Source of the DNA: Streptomyces sp. S.PNR 29
GTDB lineage: Bacteria > Actinomycetota > Actinomycetes > Streptomycetales > Streptomycetaceae
DNA length: 64,000 bases
Assembly: GCF_030386795.1 (NCBI RefSeq)
Contig: NZ_JANUQM010000001.1
Coordinates: 244,363 to 308,362 of the forward strand
Reading direction: 5' to 3'
Under the pieces are notes generated by a model. It was not told the origin of the DNA and ran no database searches. It saw nothing but the letters and a program-made list of their open reading frames with translations. Within the stretch, counting starts at the first letter, position 1. Each line of letters starts with the position of its first letter. This document shows, piece after piece, positions 17,599 through 26,918 of the stretch. Position numbers and translations under genes: made by a program.

Positions 17599-18339
17599 AT
17601 GGCCCCCATTCCTGGCTCCGGCCTGGCCAAGGGCCTGGCCGTCACCCTCCGCACGATGACGAAGAAGACCGTCACCGAGCAGTACCCGGACGCCCAGCCC
17701 GACCTCCCGCCCCGCACCCGCGGCGTGATCGGCCTCTTCGAGGAGAACTGCACGGTCTGCATGCTGTGCGCCCGCGAGTGCCCGGACTGGTGCATCTACA
17801 TCGACTCCCACAAGGAGACGGTCCCGGCGGCGACCCCCGGCGGCCGCGAACGCAGCCGCAACGTCCTCGACCGCTTCGCCATCGACTTCTCCCTGTGCAT
17901 GTACTGCGGTATCTGCATCGAGGTCTGTCCTTTCGACGCCCTGTTCTGGTCCCCGGAGTTCGAATACGCCGAGACCGACATCCGTGACCTCACCCACGAG
18001 CGCGACAAGCTCCGCGAGTGGATGTGGACCGTTCCAGCCCCGCCGGCCCTGGACCCCGGCGCGGAGGAGCCGAAGGAACTCGCCGCCGCCCGCAAGACCG
18101 CCGACAAGCTGGCCGCCCAGCAGGAGGCCGCGCTCGCCGAGGCCGACGACCGGCCCACCTCTCCGCCCGAGACCGAGCCGCACGCCGACGAACAGGCCCG
18201 CGCCGCCGAGCAGCCCACCCGTCCGGCAGGGGACTCCAAGCAGCAGACGGACCAGCCGAGGACGGATCAGTCGAAGACGGACCAGCCGAGGACGGACCAG
18301 TCGAAGACGGACCAGTCGAAGCGGGAGGGCCGGGAATGA
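17599..18339 (+). CDS. nuoI: NADH-quinone oxidoreductase subunit I (2x 4Fe-4S)
   Basis: A 246-residue subunit with two complete ferredoxin-type clusters, [15 protein letters not shown] and [12 protein letters not shown], for centres N6a and N6b. These are the entry point for electrons when the NADH-oxidising NuoEFG part is missing, as in ferredoxin-linked complex I. After residue ~145 the protein has an acidic, Ala/Pro-rich tail that ends in five copies of a five-residue unit (TDQPR or TDQSK). It overlaps nuoJ as ATGA. Confidence 0.93.
   Translation: MAPIPGSGLAKGLAVTLRTMTKKTVTEQYPDAQPDLPPRTRGVIGLFEENCTVCMLCARECPDWCIYIDSHKETVPAATPGGRERSRNVLDRFAIDFSLCMYCGICIEVCPFDALFWSPEFEYAETDIRDLTHERDKLREWMWTVPAPPALDPGAEEPKELAAARKTADKLAAQQEAALAEADDRPTSPPETEPHADEQARAAEQPTRPAGDSKQQTDQPRTDQSKTDQPRTDQSKTDQSKREGRE
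18247..18321 (+). repeat. 15-bp tandem repeat (5 copies) at the 3' end of nuoI
   Basis: Five units of 15 bp (ACGGACCAG followed by CCGAGG or TCGAAG) run from 18247 to 18321 in frame and encode the TDQ(P/S)(R/K) tail of NuoI. It is the second repeat-coded tail within this operon. Confidence 0.92.
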
Positions 18340-19061
18340 CCCTCGCAGCCGCCGCCGCCCGCCTCGCGGCGGACACCACGACCACGACCACGGCCGCCGC
18401 CGGCACCCACGGTTTCCTCTCCCCGACCGGCGTCGAGATCGCCTTCCTCCTCGTCGGCCTGGTCACCTTCGGCGCCGCGATCGTCACCGTCACCACCCGG
18501 CAGCTGGTGCACGCCGCCCTGTGGCTGGTGGTGACCCTCGGCGGCCTCGCCGTCGAGTACCTGCTGCTCACTGCCGAGTTCATCGCCTGGGTGCAGGTCC
18601 TCATCTACGTGGGTTCCGTCGTCGTCCTCCTCCTGTTCGGTCTGATGCTCACCAAGGCCCCCATCGGCCGTTCCCCGGACGCCGACTCCGGCAACCGCTG
18701 GGCCGCCCTCACCGTCGCGGTCGCCGCCGCGGCCGCCCTGGTGTGGGTCGTCGTCGACGCCTTCCGCACCACCTGGATCGACCTCGACGGCCCCGCCGCC
18801 GGCTCCACCGCGGCCACCGGAGCGAGCCTCTTCCAGAACTGGGTCCTCCCCTTCGAGGCTCTCTCCGTCCTCCTCCTCGCCGCCCTGGTCGGCGCGATCG
18901 TCCTGTCCCGCAAGGCCAAGGCGGACGCGGCGAACAGCACCCCAGCCGCCCCGGGAGCGGTGAGCACCACTCCCGCCGCCCCCGGCGCGCAGGACACCCG
19001 GCGTGACACGGAACGCGACACGGAACGCGACACGGAACGCGACACGGAAGGGGCCCGCTGA
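18336..19061 (+). CDS. nuoJ: NADH-quinone oxidoreductase subunit J
   Basis: A 241-residue NuoJ with five predicted helices; the third contains the family motif [16 protein letters not shown]. The first ~25 residues (Ala/Thr-rich) and the last ~45 are non-conserved. The C-terminus holds a doubled TPAAPGA segment and four RDTE units coded by a 12-bp tandem repeat. Its TGA overlaps the nuoK ATG by one base. NuoJ couples quinone chemistry to the antiporter-like subunits. Confidence 0.92.
   Translation: MTLAAAAARLAADTTTTTTAAAGTHGFLSPTGVEIAFLLVGLVTFGAAIVTVTTRQLVHAALWLVVTLGGLAVEYLLLTAEFIAWVQVLIYVGSVVVLLLFGLMLTKAPIGRSPDADSGNRWAALTVAVAAAAALVWVVVDAFRTTWIDLDGPAAGSTAATGASLFQNWVLPFEALSVLLLAALVGAIVLSRKAKADAANSTPAAPGAVSTTPAAPGAQDTRRDTERDTERDTERDTEGAR
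19002..19049 (+). repeat. 12-bp tandem repeat (4 copies) at the 3' end of nuoJ
   Basis: Four units CG(T/C)GACACGGAA run from 19002 to 19049 in frame and encode [16 protein letters not shown]. It is the third repeat-coded tail among NuoC, NuoI and NuoJ. Confidence 0.92.
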
Positions 19062-19453
19062 TGCACCTCGCCTATCCCGCCGTCCTGTCCGCCCTCCTGT
19101 TCTGCACCGGCCTGTACGGCGTCCTCGCCCGCCGCAACGCGATCCTGGTCCTGATGTCGGTCGAGCTGATGCTCAACGCCGTCAACCTCAACCTGGTCGC
19201 CTTCGACGTCTGGCTGAGCAGGACCGCCGAGGAGACCCTGCACTCCGGCCAGGCCCTGACCCTGTTCACCATCGCCATCGCCGCCGCCGAGATCGGCATC
19301 GGTCTGGCGATCGTCCTCGCCGTCCACCGCAACCGCGGCACCTCGGACATCGACAAGCTCCGCGACACCGCCGAAGGCCACGGCACCGCCGACCCCGACA
19401 GCGACGCCACCGCGACCCCGACGGCCGCCGAGAAGGCTGAGGCCACCGCGTGA
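19061..19453 (+). CDS. nuoK: NADH-quinone oxidoreductase subunit K
   Basis: A 130-residue NuoK with three helices and the family core [16 protein letters not shown], including the buried Glu of helix 2 (SVELML) and a second in [15 protein letters not shown]. These glutamates relay protons between the quinone chamber and NuoN. The final ~30 residues are a hydrophilic tail, longer than in E. coli NuoK (about 100 residues). It overlaps nuoL as GTGA. Confidence 0.93.
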   Translation: MHLAYPAVLSALLFCTGLYGVLARRNAILVLMSVELMLNAVNLNLVAFDVWLSRTAEETLHSGQALTLFTIAIAAAEIGIGLAIVLAVHRNRGTSDIDKLRDTAEGHGTADPDSDATATPTAAEKAEATA

Positions 19454-21444
19454 CCACGACCACCCTCGCCGTCCTCGTCCCCCTCCTTCCGTTCCTGGGC
19501 GCCGCCGCCGGCCTGCTCCTGGGCCGTACGGCCCCCGGCTTCGTCCGCCCGCTCGCCGTCCTGCCGACGCTCACCTCCCTCGTCCTCGCCGCACTGGTCG
19601 CCGTGCGCCAGGGCGGCGACCAGGCCATCAACGCCGCCACCGAACTCACGCCCACCGGCTCGGTCCCCATCGAGCTCGCCCTGCACATCGACGGCTTCGC
19701 CGCCCTCGTCGCCGTCCTGGTCGGCTTCGTCGCCACCTGCGTGCAGATCTACTCCACGGGCTATCTGCGCGACGACCCGCGCTACCCCTCGTACGCGGCC
19801 CTGGTGTCCCTGTTCACCTCCGCGATGTTCCTCGTCGTCTACTCCGGCGACCTGATGATGCTGCTGGTCGGCTGGGAGATCATGGGCATCTGCTCGTACT
19901 TCCTGGTCGGCCACTACTGGGAGACCCCGGAGGCCCGCGCCGCCTCCCTCAAGGCCTTCCTGGTGACCAAGCTCGGTGATGTCCCCTTCCTCATCGGCCT
20001 GTTCGCCCTCGCCACCGACGCCGGGTCCTTCCGCATCACCAAGGTCCTGGGCGCCGTCGCGAGCGGCGGACTCGACCACCCGACTCTGATCGCCCTGCTG
20101 CTCCTGGCCGGCGTGGCGGGCAAGTCGGCGCAGTTCCCGCTGCACTCCTGGCTCCCCGACGCGATGGCGGGCCCGACTCCCGTCTCCGCGCTGATCCACG
20201 CCGCGACCATGGTCGCCGCCGGTGTCTACTTCATCGCCCGTCTCCTCCCGGTCTTCGAGGCCTCCCGGGCCGCGATGGTCGTCCTCGCCGTCATGGCCGC
20301 GGTCACGATGGTCGGCTCGGCGCTCGCCGCGCTCGCCCAGGACGACATCAAGCGCGTCCTGGCCTACTCGACGATCGGCCAGCTCGGCTACATGACCGGC
20401 GCCCTCGCCGTCGGCGACCGCGGAGCCGCCGTCTTCCACCTCCTGTCCCACGGCGCCTTCAAGGCACTGCTGTTCCTCGCCGCCGGCGTGATCATCCACG
20501 CAGCCGGCACCAACTCCCTGGCCGCCATGTCCCGCATGCGGAACCTGCGCGACCGCGTCCCCGACGCCTACTGGACGATGACCGTGGCGCTGCTCGCGCT
20601 CGCCGCGATCCCGCCCTTCAGCGGCTTCTTCTCCAAGGAGTCCGTCCTCGGCGCCGCCGAACACGTCGTCACCGGCCACACCGAGCACAGCCCCGGTGCC
20701 GCGGGCTGGACCGTCCTCGTCGCCGGACTGCTCACGGCCCTGCTCACCGCCGCGTACGCGATGCGCCTGTGGCTGCTGGCCTTCCGCGGCCGGGGTGCCG
20801 ACGCCCCCGACCACGGCAGGCAGCCGCTGGTCATGAACGCGGTGCTGTGGGTGCTCGCCGTCCCCTCTCTCGCCCTCGGCGGGTTCGCCTACCGCGTGCT
20901 GCCCGACTGGTTCGACGGCCGTGACCTCACCCCGACCCTCACCACCTCCGTGCTCGGCACGGGCGTGGCCCTGGTCGGCGGCATCGTCACCTACGCGGCC
21001 TGGCGGCACACCACCACGCTCGCGGCCCGAGTCCCGCTGGGTGCCGTCGCCGCCCACCCGGAGGGCGACGCCGGGCAGGTCGAGGCCGAGGCCATCGCCA
21101 CCCACGAGCCGGCGTACGGGAGCATCGCCTACGCACCCGACCCGTCCGACCCGGGACGGCTCCTGCTCGGCCCGCTGCACCGCCACGCGGCCGTCGGCTT
21201 CCACCTGGACGCCGTGTACGCGGCCCTGTTCGTCCGCCCGGTCCAGGCCGGAGCGCGTCTCGTCCGGTTCCTCGACCGCGAGGTCGTGGAGACCTACGTA
21301 CACGGTGCGGGCGCCCTACCCCGCTGGCTCGGGGCCGCCGTCCGGCGCGCCCAGACCGGCAATGTGCAGACCTATGTGAGCGCGCTGCTCGCCGGCACCG
21401 TCGTCCTGGTGGTCGCCGCCGTCCTCGTCGCCACGGGAGCGTGA
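19450..21444 (+). CDS. nuoL: NADH-quinone oxidoreductase subunit L
   Basis: A 664-residue antiporter-like proton pump, full length. Conserved segments include [51 protein letters not shown], and the [14 protein letters not shown] helix with its key lysine; the long C-terminal lateral helix region follows (after ~residue 540). A hydrophilic loop of about 60 residues between the last helices (around 540-600) is Ala/Asp-rich. The start is a GTG overlapping the nuoK stop. With NuoM and NuoN it forms the distal proton-pumping arm. Confidence 0.95.
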   Translation: MTTTTLAVLVPLLPFLGAAAGLLLGRTAPGFVRPLAVLPTLTSLVLAALVAVRQGGDQAINAATELTPTGSVPIELALHIDGFAALVAVLVGFVATCVQIYSTGYLRDDPRYPSYAALVSLFTSAMFLVVYSGDLMMLLVGWEIMGICSYFLVGHYWETPEARAASLKAFLVTKLGDVPFLIGLFALATDAGSFRITKVLGAVASGGLDHPTLIALLLLAGVAGKSAQFPLHSWLPDAMAGPTPVSALIHAATMVAAGVYFIARLLPVFEASRAAMVVLAVMAAVTMVGSALAALAQDDIKRVLAYSTIGQLGYMTGALAVGDRGAAVFHLLSHGAFKALLFLAAGVIIHAAGTNSLAAMSRMRNLRDRVPDAYWTMTVALLALAAIPPFSGFFSKESVLGAAEHVVTGHTEHSPGAAGWTVLVAGLLTALLTAAYAMRLWLLAFRGRGADAPDHGRQPLVMNAVLWVLAVPSLALGGFAYRVLPDWFDGRDLTPTLTTSVLGTGVALVGGIVTYAAWRHTTTLAARVPLGAVAAHPEGDAGQVEAEAIATHEPAYGSIAYAPDPSDPGRLLLGPLHRHAAVGFHLDAVYAALFVRPVQAGARLVRFLDREVVETYVHGAGALPRWLGAAVRRAQTGNVQTYVSALLAGTVVLVVAAVLVATGA

Positions 21445-21450
21445 GCAGAC

Positions 21451-23025
21451 GTGATCGATATCAGCGAGTCCGTGATGCAGTTCCTTCTGGCGTTCGTCGT
21501 CGTCGGCCCGCTCCTCGGTGCCGCCGCCGCTCTCCTGCCGGCCCCGCCCGGACTGAAGGGGAAGTCGCCCGAGCAGGCCGTGCTGCGGCACGGCGTGACC
21601 GTCACCGGCGCGGTCCTCATCGCCGCGATCGTCCTCGCGCTCGGCTTCGACCACGACCAGCCGTCGAAGATGCAGGCCAGCACGGACATCAGCTGGATCC
21701 CCGCACTCGACGTACGCATCCACCTCGGCATCGACGGCATCTCTCTCCCCCTTCTGGTGCTGACCGCGCTGCTGACCTTCCTCTGCGCGCTGTACTCGTA
21801 CTTCAAGATGCCTGCGGGGCCGACCCCGAAGGCCTTCGTCGCGCTGCTGCTCGTCCTGGAGTCCGGCACCCTCGCGACCTTCGCCGTACTCGACCTGCTG
21901 CTGTTCTTCCTCGCCTTCGAGATGGTGCTCATCCCGATGTACTTCCTCATCGCCCGCTGGGGCGGCGAGGGCCGGAGCCAGGCCGCGTGGCGGTTCATCC
22001 TCTACACGCTGCTCGGCTCCGTGGTCATGCTGCTCGGGCTGCTCCTGATCGGAATCAACGCGGACACATTCGACATGGTGGCACTCGCCACTGACAACGG
22101 CCGGTCGCTGACCACATCCGTGCAGGTCATCGCGGTTTTGGCGATCGGGATCGGGCTCGCGGTCAAGACGCCGATGTGGCCGCTGCACAGCTGGCTGCCC
22201 GACGCCCACACCGCCGCGCCGACCGTCGGCTCGGTCCTGCTGGCCGGTGTCCTGCTGAAGATGGGTACGTACGGGTTCGTCCGTATTCTTCTCCCCGTCG
22301 CACCGGACGGCTTCCGCACCTTCGCGCCCTACCTCGCCGCCTTCGCCGTCGTCGGGATCATCTACGGATCCCTGGCCTGCCTGGCCCTCGCCAAGCAGGG
22401 CGCGAAGGGCGACCTGAAGCGCCTCATCGCCTACTCCTCCGTCGGTCACATGGGCTTCGTCCTGCTCGGCATCGCCACCATGACCCCGACCGGCGTGAAC
22501 GGCGCCCTGTTCGCCAACATCGCCCACGGCCTCATCACCGGCCTGCTCTTCTTCCTGGTCGGCGCGCTGAAGGACCGCACCGGCACCACCGACCTCGACA
22601 CCCTCGCCGAGGAAACGGGAGCGGCCCTGTACGGCAAGGCACCACGCCTCGGCGGCCTGCTCGCCTTCGGCGCCGTAGCCTCGCTCGGCCTGCCCGGCCT
22701 GGCCGGGTTCTGGGGCGAGATGCTGGCACTGTTCGGGGCGTTCGAGCCCGCCGCCGACCTCAGCCGCCCCGCCTTCCTCACCTTCATGGCGATCGGCGCG
22801 TTCGGCACGCTGCTGACGGCCGCGTACATGCTCATCGTGGTGCGCCGGGTCTGCATGGGCGCCGTCCCACAGGAAGCCCCGAGGCTCACCGACGTCCGCC
22901 GCTACGAGTTCGCGGCCTGGAGCCCGCTCGTCGTCCTCACCGTCGTCGCCGGGCTGTGGCCCAGGGCCCTCCTCGGCCTGACCGACCCGGCCGTGCAGCA
23001 GCTCCTCGCAGGAGGCACCCGATGA
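21451..23025 (+). CDS. nuoM: NADH-quinone oxidoreductase subunit M
   Basis: A 524-residue antiporter-like subunit with about 14 helices. Typical motifs are [56 protein letters not shown], and SVGHMGFVLLGI, with the pump lysine and glutamate in place. A GTG start lies 6 nt after the nuoL stop. The stop overlaps the nuoN start as ATGA, with GGAGG just upstream of that start. Confidence 0.95.
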   Translation: MIDISESVMQFLLAFVVVGPLLGAAAALLPAPPGLKGKSPEQAVLRHGVTVTGAVLIAAIVLALGFDHDQPSKMQASTDISWIPALDVRIHLGIDGISLPLLVLTALLTFLCALYSYFKMPAGPTPKAFVALLLVLESGTLATFAVLDLLLFFLAFEMVLIPMYFLIARWGGEGRSQAAWRFILYTLLGSVVMLLGLLLIGINADTFDMVALATDNGRSLTTSVQVIAVLAIGIGLAVKTPMWPLHSWLPDAHTAAPTVGSVLLAGVLLKMGTYGFVRILLPVAPDGFRTFAPYLAAFAVVGIIYGSLACLALAKQGAKGDLKRLIAYSSVGHMGFVLLGIATMTPTGVNGALFANIAHGLITGLLFFLVGALKDRTGTTDLDTLAEETGAALYGKAPRLGGLLAFGAVASLGLPGLAGFWGEMLALFGAFEPAADLSRPAFLTFMAIGAFGTLLTAAYMLIVVRRVCMGAVPQEAPRLTDVRRYEFAAWSPLVVLTVVAGLWPRALLGLTDPAVQQLLAGGTR

Positions 23026-24521
23026 GCTCCCTCGTCCAGTCCGTCGACTGGCTCGCCATCGCGCCGCCCACCATCGCCGCGGTCGTCGGACTCGTCGTCC
23101 TCGTCGCCGACCTCTTCGTCGACGACAGCAGGAAGGCGCTGCTCGGCTGGGCCTCGGTCGCCGGCCTCGCCGCCTCCACGCTCATGCTGCTGCCCATCCT
23201 GGACGGCGACCGCTCCACCTTCTGCCTGACCGGCGACGCCGGCGTCTGCAGCTACACGGCGGACCGCTTCACCCTCGTCATCCAGTTCCTCGTCCTCGGC
23301 GGCGCCCTCCTCGCCGCCCTGCTGTCCGTCACCGCCCTGAAGGACGCCCGCAAGGAACTCCCCGACGGCGAGTTCTGGTTCCTGCTGCTGTCCTCCGCGG
23401 CCGGCGCCGCCCTCCTGCCCGCCTCCCGCGACCTGGCGACCCTCATCGTCGCCCTGGAGGTCGCCTCCCTGCCGGCCTTCGCACTCGTAGGCCTCCGCCA
23501 CGGCGACCGGAAGTCCTCCGAAGCGGCCCTGAAGTTCTTCCTGTCCTCGGTCACCGCCACCGCGGTCAGCCTGATGGGCATCAGCTTCGTGTACGCCTCC
23601 ACGGGCACCCTCTACCTCACCCAGATCGCCGACCGGATCCGACACGTCGACGGACAGCTCCACACGCTCGCCCAGACCGGAGTCGTCCTCACCCTCGTCG
23701 GCTTCGCCTTCAAGACGGCCGCCGTGCCCTTCCACTTCTGGGTGCCGGACACCTACGTGGGAGCGCCCCTCCCGGTCGCCGCCTACCTGTCGGTCGTCGG
23801 CAAGGCGGTCGGCTTCTCCGGCCTCATCCTCGTCACGGTCATCGCCCTCCCCTCGTACGCCGACGTCTGGGGCCCGGCCCTCGCGGCGCTGGCCGCCCTC
23901 ACCATGACCGTCGGCAACGTCGGCGCCCTCCGGCAACAGGCCACGCGCGCGTACAGCGCGGTACGACTGCTCGCCTGGTCGTCCATCGGCCAGGCCGGCT
24001 ACCTCCTGGTGCCGATAGCCGCAGCCGCGTACGCCGAGGACGCCCAGAAGCCGATCGGCTCCACCGTCGCCTACGCCCTCATGTACGGCGCCGTGAACCT
24101 CGGCGCCTTCGCCGTGGCCGCGCTCGTCGGCCGTACGAGGTCCCTCAACCGCATCACCGACTACCGCGGCCTCTACGCGACGAACCCGCTCGCAGCCCTG
24201 CTCCTGGCGTTCTTCCTGCTCTGCCTCGCCGGGCTGCCGCCGGGCATCATCGGCCTCTTCGCGAAGGTCACCGTCTTCTCCGCGGCCGTCGACGCGGGCC
24301 TCGGCTGGCTCGCCGTGATCATGGCCGTCAACGTCGTCATCGCGCTGTTCTACTACCTGCAGTGGACGGCCCTGCTGTTCCGCGCCCCCGAGGGCGCCCC
24401 CGAAAAGCACCGTGTCCCGGCACCTCTCACGGCCGCGATCACCGTGACCGCCGTCCTCGGCATCGCCCTCTCCGGAGCGCCCCAGCTCGTCCTGCGCTTC
24501 ACCGACACCGGGCTCTTCTGA
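23022..24521 (+). CDS. nuoN: NADH-quinone oxidoreductase subunit N
   Basis: A 499-residue antiporter-like subunit, last of the operon. Conserved segments are VALEVASLPAFALVGL, KTAAVPFHFWVPDTYVGAP, LSVVGKAVGF and SSIGQAGYLL. Full length, with no sign of decay. It is followed within 20 nt by a strong hairpin, which marks the end of the nuoABCHIJKLMN transcript. Confidence 0.95.
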   Translation: MSSLVQSVDWLAIAPPTIAAVVGLVVLVADLFVDDSRKALLGWASVAGLAASTLMLLPILDGDRSTFCLTGDAGVCSYTADRFTLVIQFLVLGGALLAALLSVTALKDARKELPDGEFWFLLLSSAAGAALLPASRDLATLIVALEVASLPAFALVGLRHGDRKSSEAALKFFLSSVTATAVSLMGISFVYASTGTLYLTQIADRIRHVDGQLHTLAQTGVVLTLVGFAFKTAAVPFHFWVPDTYVGAPLPVAAYLSVVGKAVGFSGLILVTVIALPSYADVWGPALAALAALTMTVGNVGALRQQATRAYSAVRLLAWSSIGQAGYLLVPIAAAAYAEDAQKPIGSTVAYALMYGAVNLGAFAVAALVGRTRSLNRITDYRGLYATNPLAALLLAFFLLCLAGLPPGIIGLFAKVTVFSAAVDAGLGWLAVIMAVNVVIALFYYLQWTALLFRAPEGAPEKHRVPAPLTAAITVTAVLGIALSGAPQLVLRFTDTGLF

Positions 24522-24538
24522 GCACCCGTCGCATTCAC

Positions 24539-24576
24539 CACGCGCGCGTGGGGCACTCGACCCCCACGCGCGCGTG
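24539..24576 (+). terminator. Terminator of the nuo operon
   Basis: A perfect 15-bp stem (24539-24553 with 24562-24576) and an 8-nt loop, very G/C rich, starting 17 nt after the nuoN stop. There is no T-run, as is common in Streptomyces. The arm CACGCGCGCGTG is itself palindromic. Confidence 0.85.
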
Positions 24577-24772
24577 CCGTATCCCGCGGCCCTCACCCGG
24601 ACGGCCCACGCGCGCCGCCGTACGCACAAGGGAACTGGTCGCCCTCGCCTGGCGTTGACCAGTACGGAAGGGTCCACTGGACGTGACACCACGGCACCGG
24701 TGGCATCGGAGACGAGCAAGCAAGATTCAGCCAATAAGGGGTTCCCCTGCTGCACGACATGGAGGGCGCACC

Positions 24773-25636
24773 GTGCACCGCCGGCACAACGGGCTCAGGA
24801 CAGCAGTACTCCTCGGGGGACTGTCCGCACTCATCATCGTCATCGGCAGTTTCTTCGGCCGTGCCGGGCTCATCGTCGCCGTCCTGGTAGCACTGGGCAC
24901 CAACGCGTACGCGTACTGGAACAGCGACAAGCTGGCACTACGCGCGATGCGCGCCCGGCCCGTGAGCGAGTTCGAAGCCCCCGGTCTGTACCGCATGGTC
25001 CGAGAGCTCTCCACCCAGGCCCGCCAGCCCATGCCCCGCCTCTACATCTCCCCGACGGAGGCGCCGAACGCCTTCGCCACCGGCCGCAATCCGCGCAACG
25101 CCGCCGTGTGCTGCACCGACGGCATCCTGCGCCTCCTGGACGAGCGTGAGCTGCGCGGTGTCATCGGCCACGAGCTCAGCCACGTCTACAACCGCGACAT
25201 CCTCATCTCCTCGGTCGCCGGCGCCCTCGCCTCCGTGATCATGTTCTTGGTCAACTTCGCCTGGCTGATCCCCGTCGGACGCTCGGAGGACGATGACGGC
25301 CCCGGGCTTCTCGGCATGCTGCTGATCATGATCCTGGGCCCCCTCGCCGCCTCCCTCATCCAGCTGGCCATCAGCCGCTCCCGGGAGTACGAGGCCGACG
25401 CCTCCGGCGCCCAGCTCACCGGTGATCCACTCGCCCTGGCCAGCGCCCTGCGTAAGCTCGAACTGGGTGCCAAGCAGCTCCCGCTGCCCCCGGAGCCCCG
25501 CATCGAGACCGCCAGCCACATGATGATCGCGAACCCCTTCCGCCCGGGTCAGGGGCTCTCGAAGATGTTCTCCACCCACCCGCCGATGGCGGACCGCATC
25601 GCCCGGCTCGAGAAAATGGCAGGTCGGTACCAGTGA
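24773..25636 (+). CDS. htpX: Zinc metalloprotease HtpX
   Basis: A 287-residue M48 membrane protease for quality control of membrane proteins. Two N-terminal helices (residues ~9-45) precede the zinc site HELSH (in [13 protein letters not shown]), with the third ligand Glu in [10 protein letters not shown]. Two more helices lie between them, and the C-terminal STHPP motif is present. The start is a GTG with GGAGG 7 nt upstream; a TTGACC sequence about 120 nt upstream may be a -35 box. It overlaps the next gene as GTGA, so the two are co-translated. Confidence 0.93.
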   Translation: MHRRHNGLRTAVLLGGLSALIIVIGSFFGRAGLIVAVLVALGTNAYAYWNSDKLALRAMRARPVSEFEAPGLYRMVRELSTQARQPMPRLYISPTEAPNAFATGRNPRNAAVCCTDGILRLLDERELRGVIGHELSHVYNRDILISSVAGALASVIMFLVNFAWLIPVGRSEDDDGPGLLGMLLIMILGPLAASLIQLAISRSREYEADASGAQLTGDPLALASALRKLELGAKQLPLPPEPRIETASHMMIANPFRPGQGLSKMFSTHPPMADRIARLEKMAGRYQ

Positions 25637-26028
25637 AGACCATCCTCAACGTCATATGGCTCGTCCTGAGTGGCTTCTGGCTGTTCCTCGGCTACCTGGC
25701 CGCGGGCCTGCTCCTGTGCATCACCATCATCGGCATCCCGTTCGGCATAGCCGCGTTCCGTATCGGCGTCTACGCCCTGTGGCCGTTCGGGTACACGACG
25801 GTCGAGCGCCGGGAAGCGGGCGCTGCCTCCTTCGTCGGCAACGTCCTGTGGCTGGTCCTCGCGGGCTGGTGGCTCACCATCGGCCACATCGTCACCGGCA
25901 TCGCCCTGTGCGTCACGATCATCGGCATCCCCCTCGGGATCGCCAACTTCAAGCTGATCCCGGTCTCGCTGTTCCCGCTGGGGCGGGAGATCGTGCGGAC
26001 CGACGAGGCATTCTCGACGCGCTGGTAG
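25633..26028 (+). CDS. YccF domain membrane protein
   Basis: A 131-residue protein made of two similar halves, each with LWLVL-x-G-W-L and LCITIIGIP(F/L)GIA motifs, the signature of the YccF (DUF307) family. Four hydrophobic segments are visible. Function of the family is unknown. The GTG overlaps the htpX stop (GTGA), so the protein may be a partner or substrate-related companion of the protease, though this is only context. Confidence 0.88.
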   Translation: MKTILNVIWLVLSGFWLFLGYLAAGLLLCITIIGIPFGIAAFRIGVYALWPFGYTTVERREAGAASFVGNVLWLVLAGWWLTIGHIVTGIALCVTIIGIPLGIANFKLIPVSLFPLGREIVRTDEAFSTRW

Positions 26029-26127
26029 AGCAGCAAGCGGCGCCCCCGCGAACCGCCCGTTTTTCCACAGCCTCGCGGTTGTCCACAGGCCACTCCGATT
26101 GTCAGTGGCGGCCTGCATCATGAACCC

Positions 26128-26694
26128 ATGACCGAGACCGAGCAGTTGCTGGCACGGGTGGCGGCCAAGGCCCGCAACACCCGCCCCTGGGGCTGGACTT
26201 CCCTCCCCGAGCCCGTCGATGCGGCCACGCTGGCCCGCGCCGAGGCGACCCTGGGCTTCCGCCTGCCGCCGCTGCTCGCCGAGCTCTACCTGCGCATAGG
26301 AGACGGCGGATTCGGCCCGGAGTACGGTCTGCTGCCCCTCCTCGACAGTCCGCCCGCCGGCGAACCCGCCGCCGTCGTGCAGTACCTCGCCAACCGAGCG
26401 AGCGGCCGCCAGGACCCCGACTGGCCCTGGCCCGAGGGCGTCCTGCCGATATCCCACTGGGGCTGCGCGATGTACGCGTGTGTGGACTGCCACGCCCCGG
26501 AGGCCACCGTCCTGCTGTTCGAGCCGAACCCGGGCGACCCCGACCGCGCCTGGTTCGTGGACGCCCCGAGCCTCAGGGACTGGCTGCATGCCTGGGTGGA
26601 CGGCACGGGCTGGTACGACGAGATGAACGAGGAGCTGGAGATGCAACCCTGGACCGACACCCGCATACGCGCGACGCCCGCGAAGGCGTCCTGA
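26128..26694 (+). CDS. SMI1/KNR4 (SUKH) family protein
   Basis: A 188-residue cytoplasmic protein with the SUKH fold core: an N-terminal helix, the ATLGFRLPPLLAELYLRIGDGGFGPEYGL stretch (quoted in parts: LGFRLPPLLAELYLRIGDGG) and a WGCAMYACVD strand. SUKH proteins include immunity proteins for contact toxins, but stand-alone copies are common in Streptomyces with no toxin beside them, as here. An ATG start follows a 99-nt gap after the YccF gene. A degenerate repeat array follows its stop. Confidence 0.82.
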   Translation: MTETEQLLARVAAKARNTRPWGWTSLPEPVDAATLARAEATLGFRLPPLLAELYLRIGDGGFGPEYGLLPLLDSPPAGEPAAVVQYLANRASGRQDPDWPWPEGVLPISHWGCAMYACVDCHAPEATVLLFEPNPGDPDRAWFVDAPSLRDWLHAWVDGTGWYDEMNEELEMQPWTDTRIRATPAKAS

Positions 26695-26728
26695 GCAGCC
26701 ACGGGACTGTCCTGAGCTGCCGCGCTGA

Positions 26729-26866
26729 CCGTCCCGAGCAGAGCCACCGGGCCGTCCCGAGCAGAGCCGCCTGATCGTTCCGAACGGCGCCACCGGACCG
26801 TTCCGAACGGCGCCACCGGACCGTCCCGAGCAGAGCCGCCTGATCGTCCCCAGCAGAGCCCCGGAT
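26729..26866. repeat. Degenerate tandem repeat array, 22-24 bp units
   Basis: About six consecutive units of the form CCGT(C/T)CCGA(G/A)C(A/G)G(A/C)GCC(A/G)CC follow the SMI1/KNR4 gene. Two sub-types alternate (GAGCAGAGCC and GAACGGCGCC). No palindrome or spacer pattern suggests CRISPR or an attachment site. It fills most of the 224-nt gap to the permease gene. Confidence 0.8.
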
Positions 26867-26880
26867 CACACCAGCCGCGC

Positions 26881-26903
26881 GCCCGCGGCCGGCAGCCGCG
26901 GGC
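26881..26903 (-). terminator. Hairpin after the APC permease gene
   Basis: GCCCGCGGC (26881-26889) pairs with GCCGCGGGC (26895-26903) around a 5-nt loop, just beyond the permease stop on the minus strand. A second short stem (CCGGGCGG/CCGCCCGG) overlaps the 3' end of that gene. Bidirectional termination between convergent genes is possible. Confidence 0.6.
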
Positions 26904-26918
26904 GTCCGGCCGGGCGGC

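Noticed and set aside
19072-21303. Long open frame antisense to nuoL
   Set aside because: Asp/Glu/Gly/Val-rich shadow of nuoL with no ribosome site and no motif.
26729-26866. Considered as att or CRISPR repeats
   Set aside because: Units are contiguous and degenerate, with no spacers, integrase or tRNA end.
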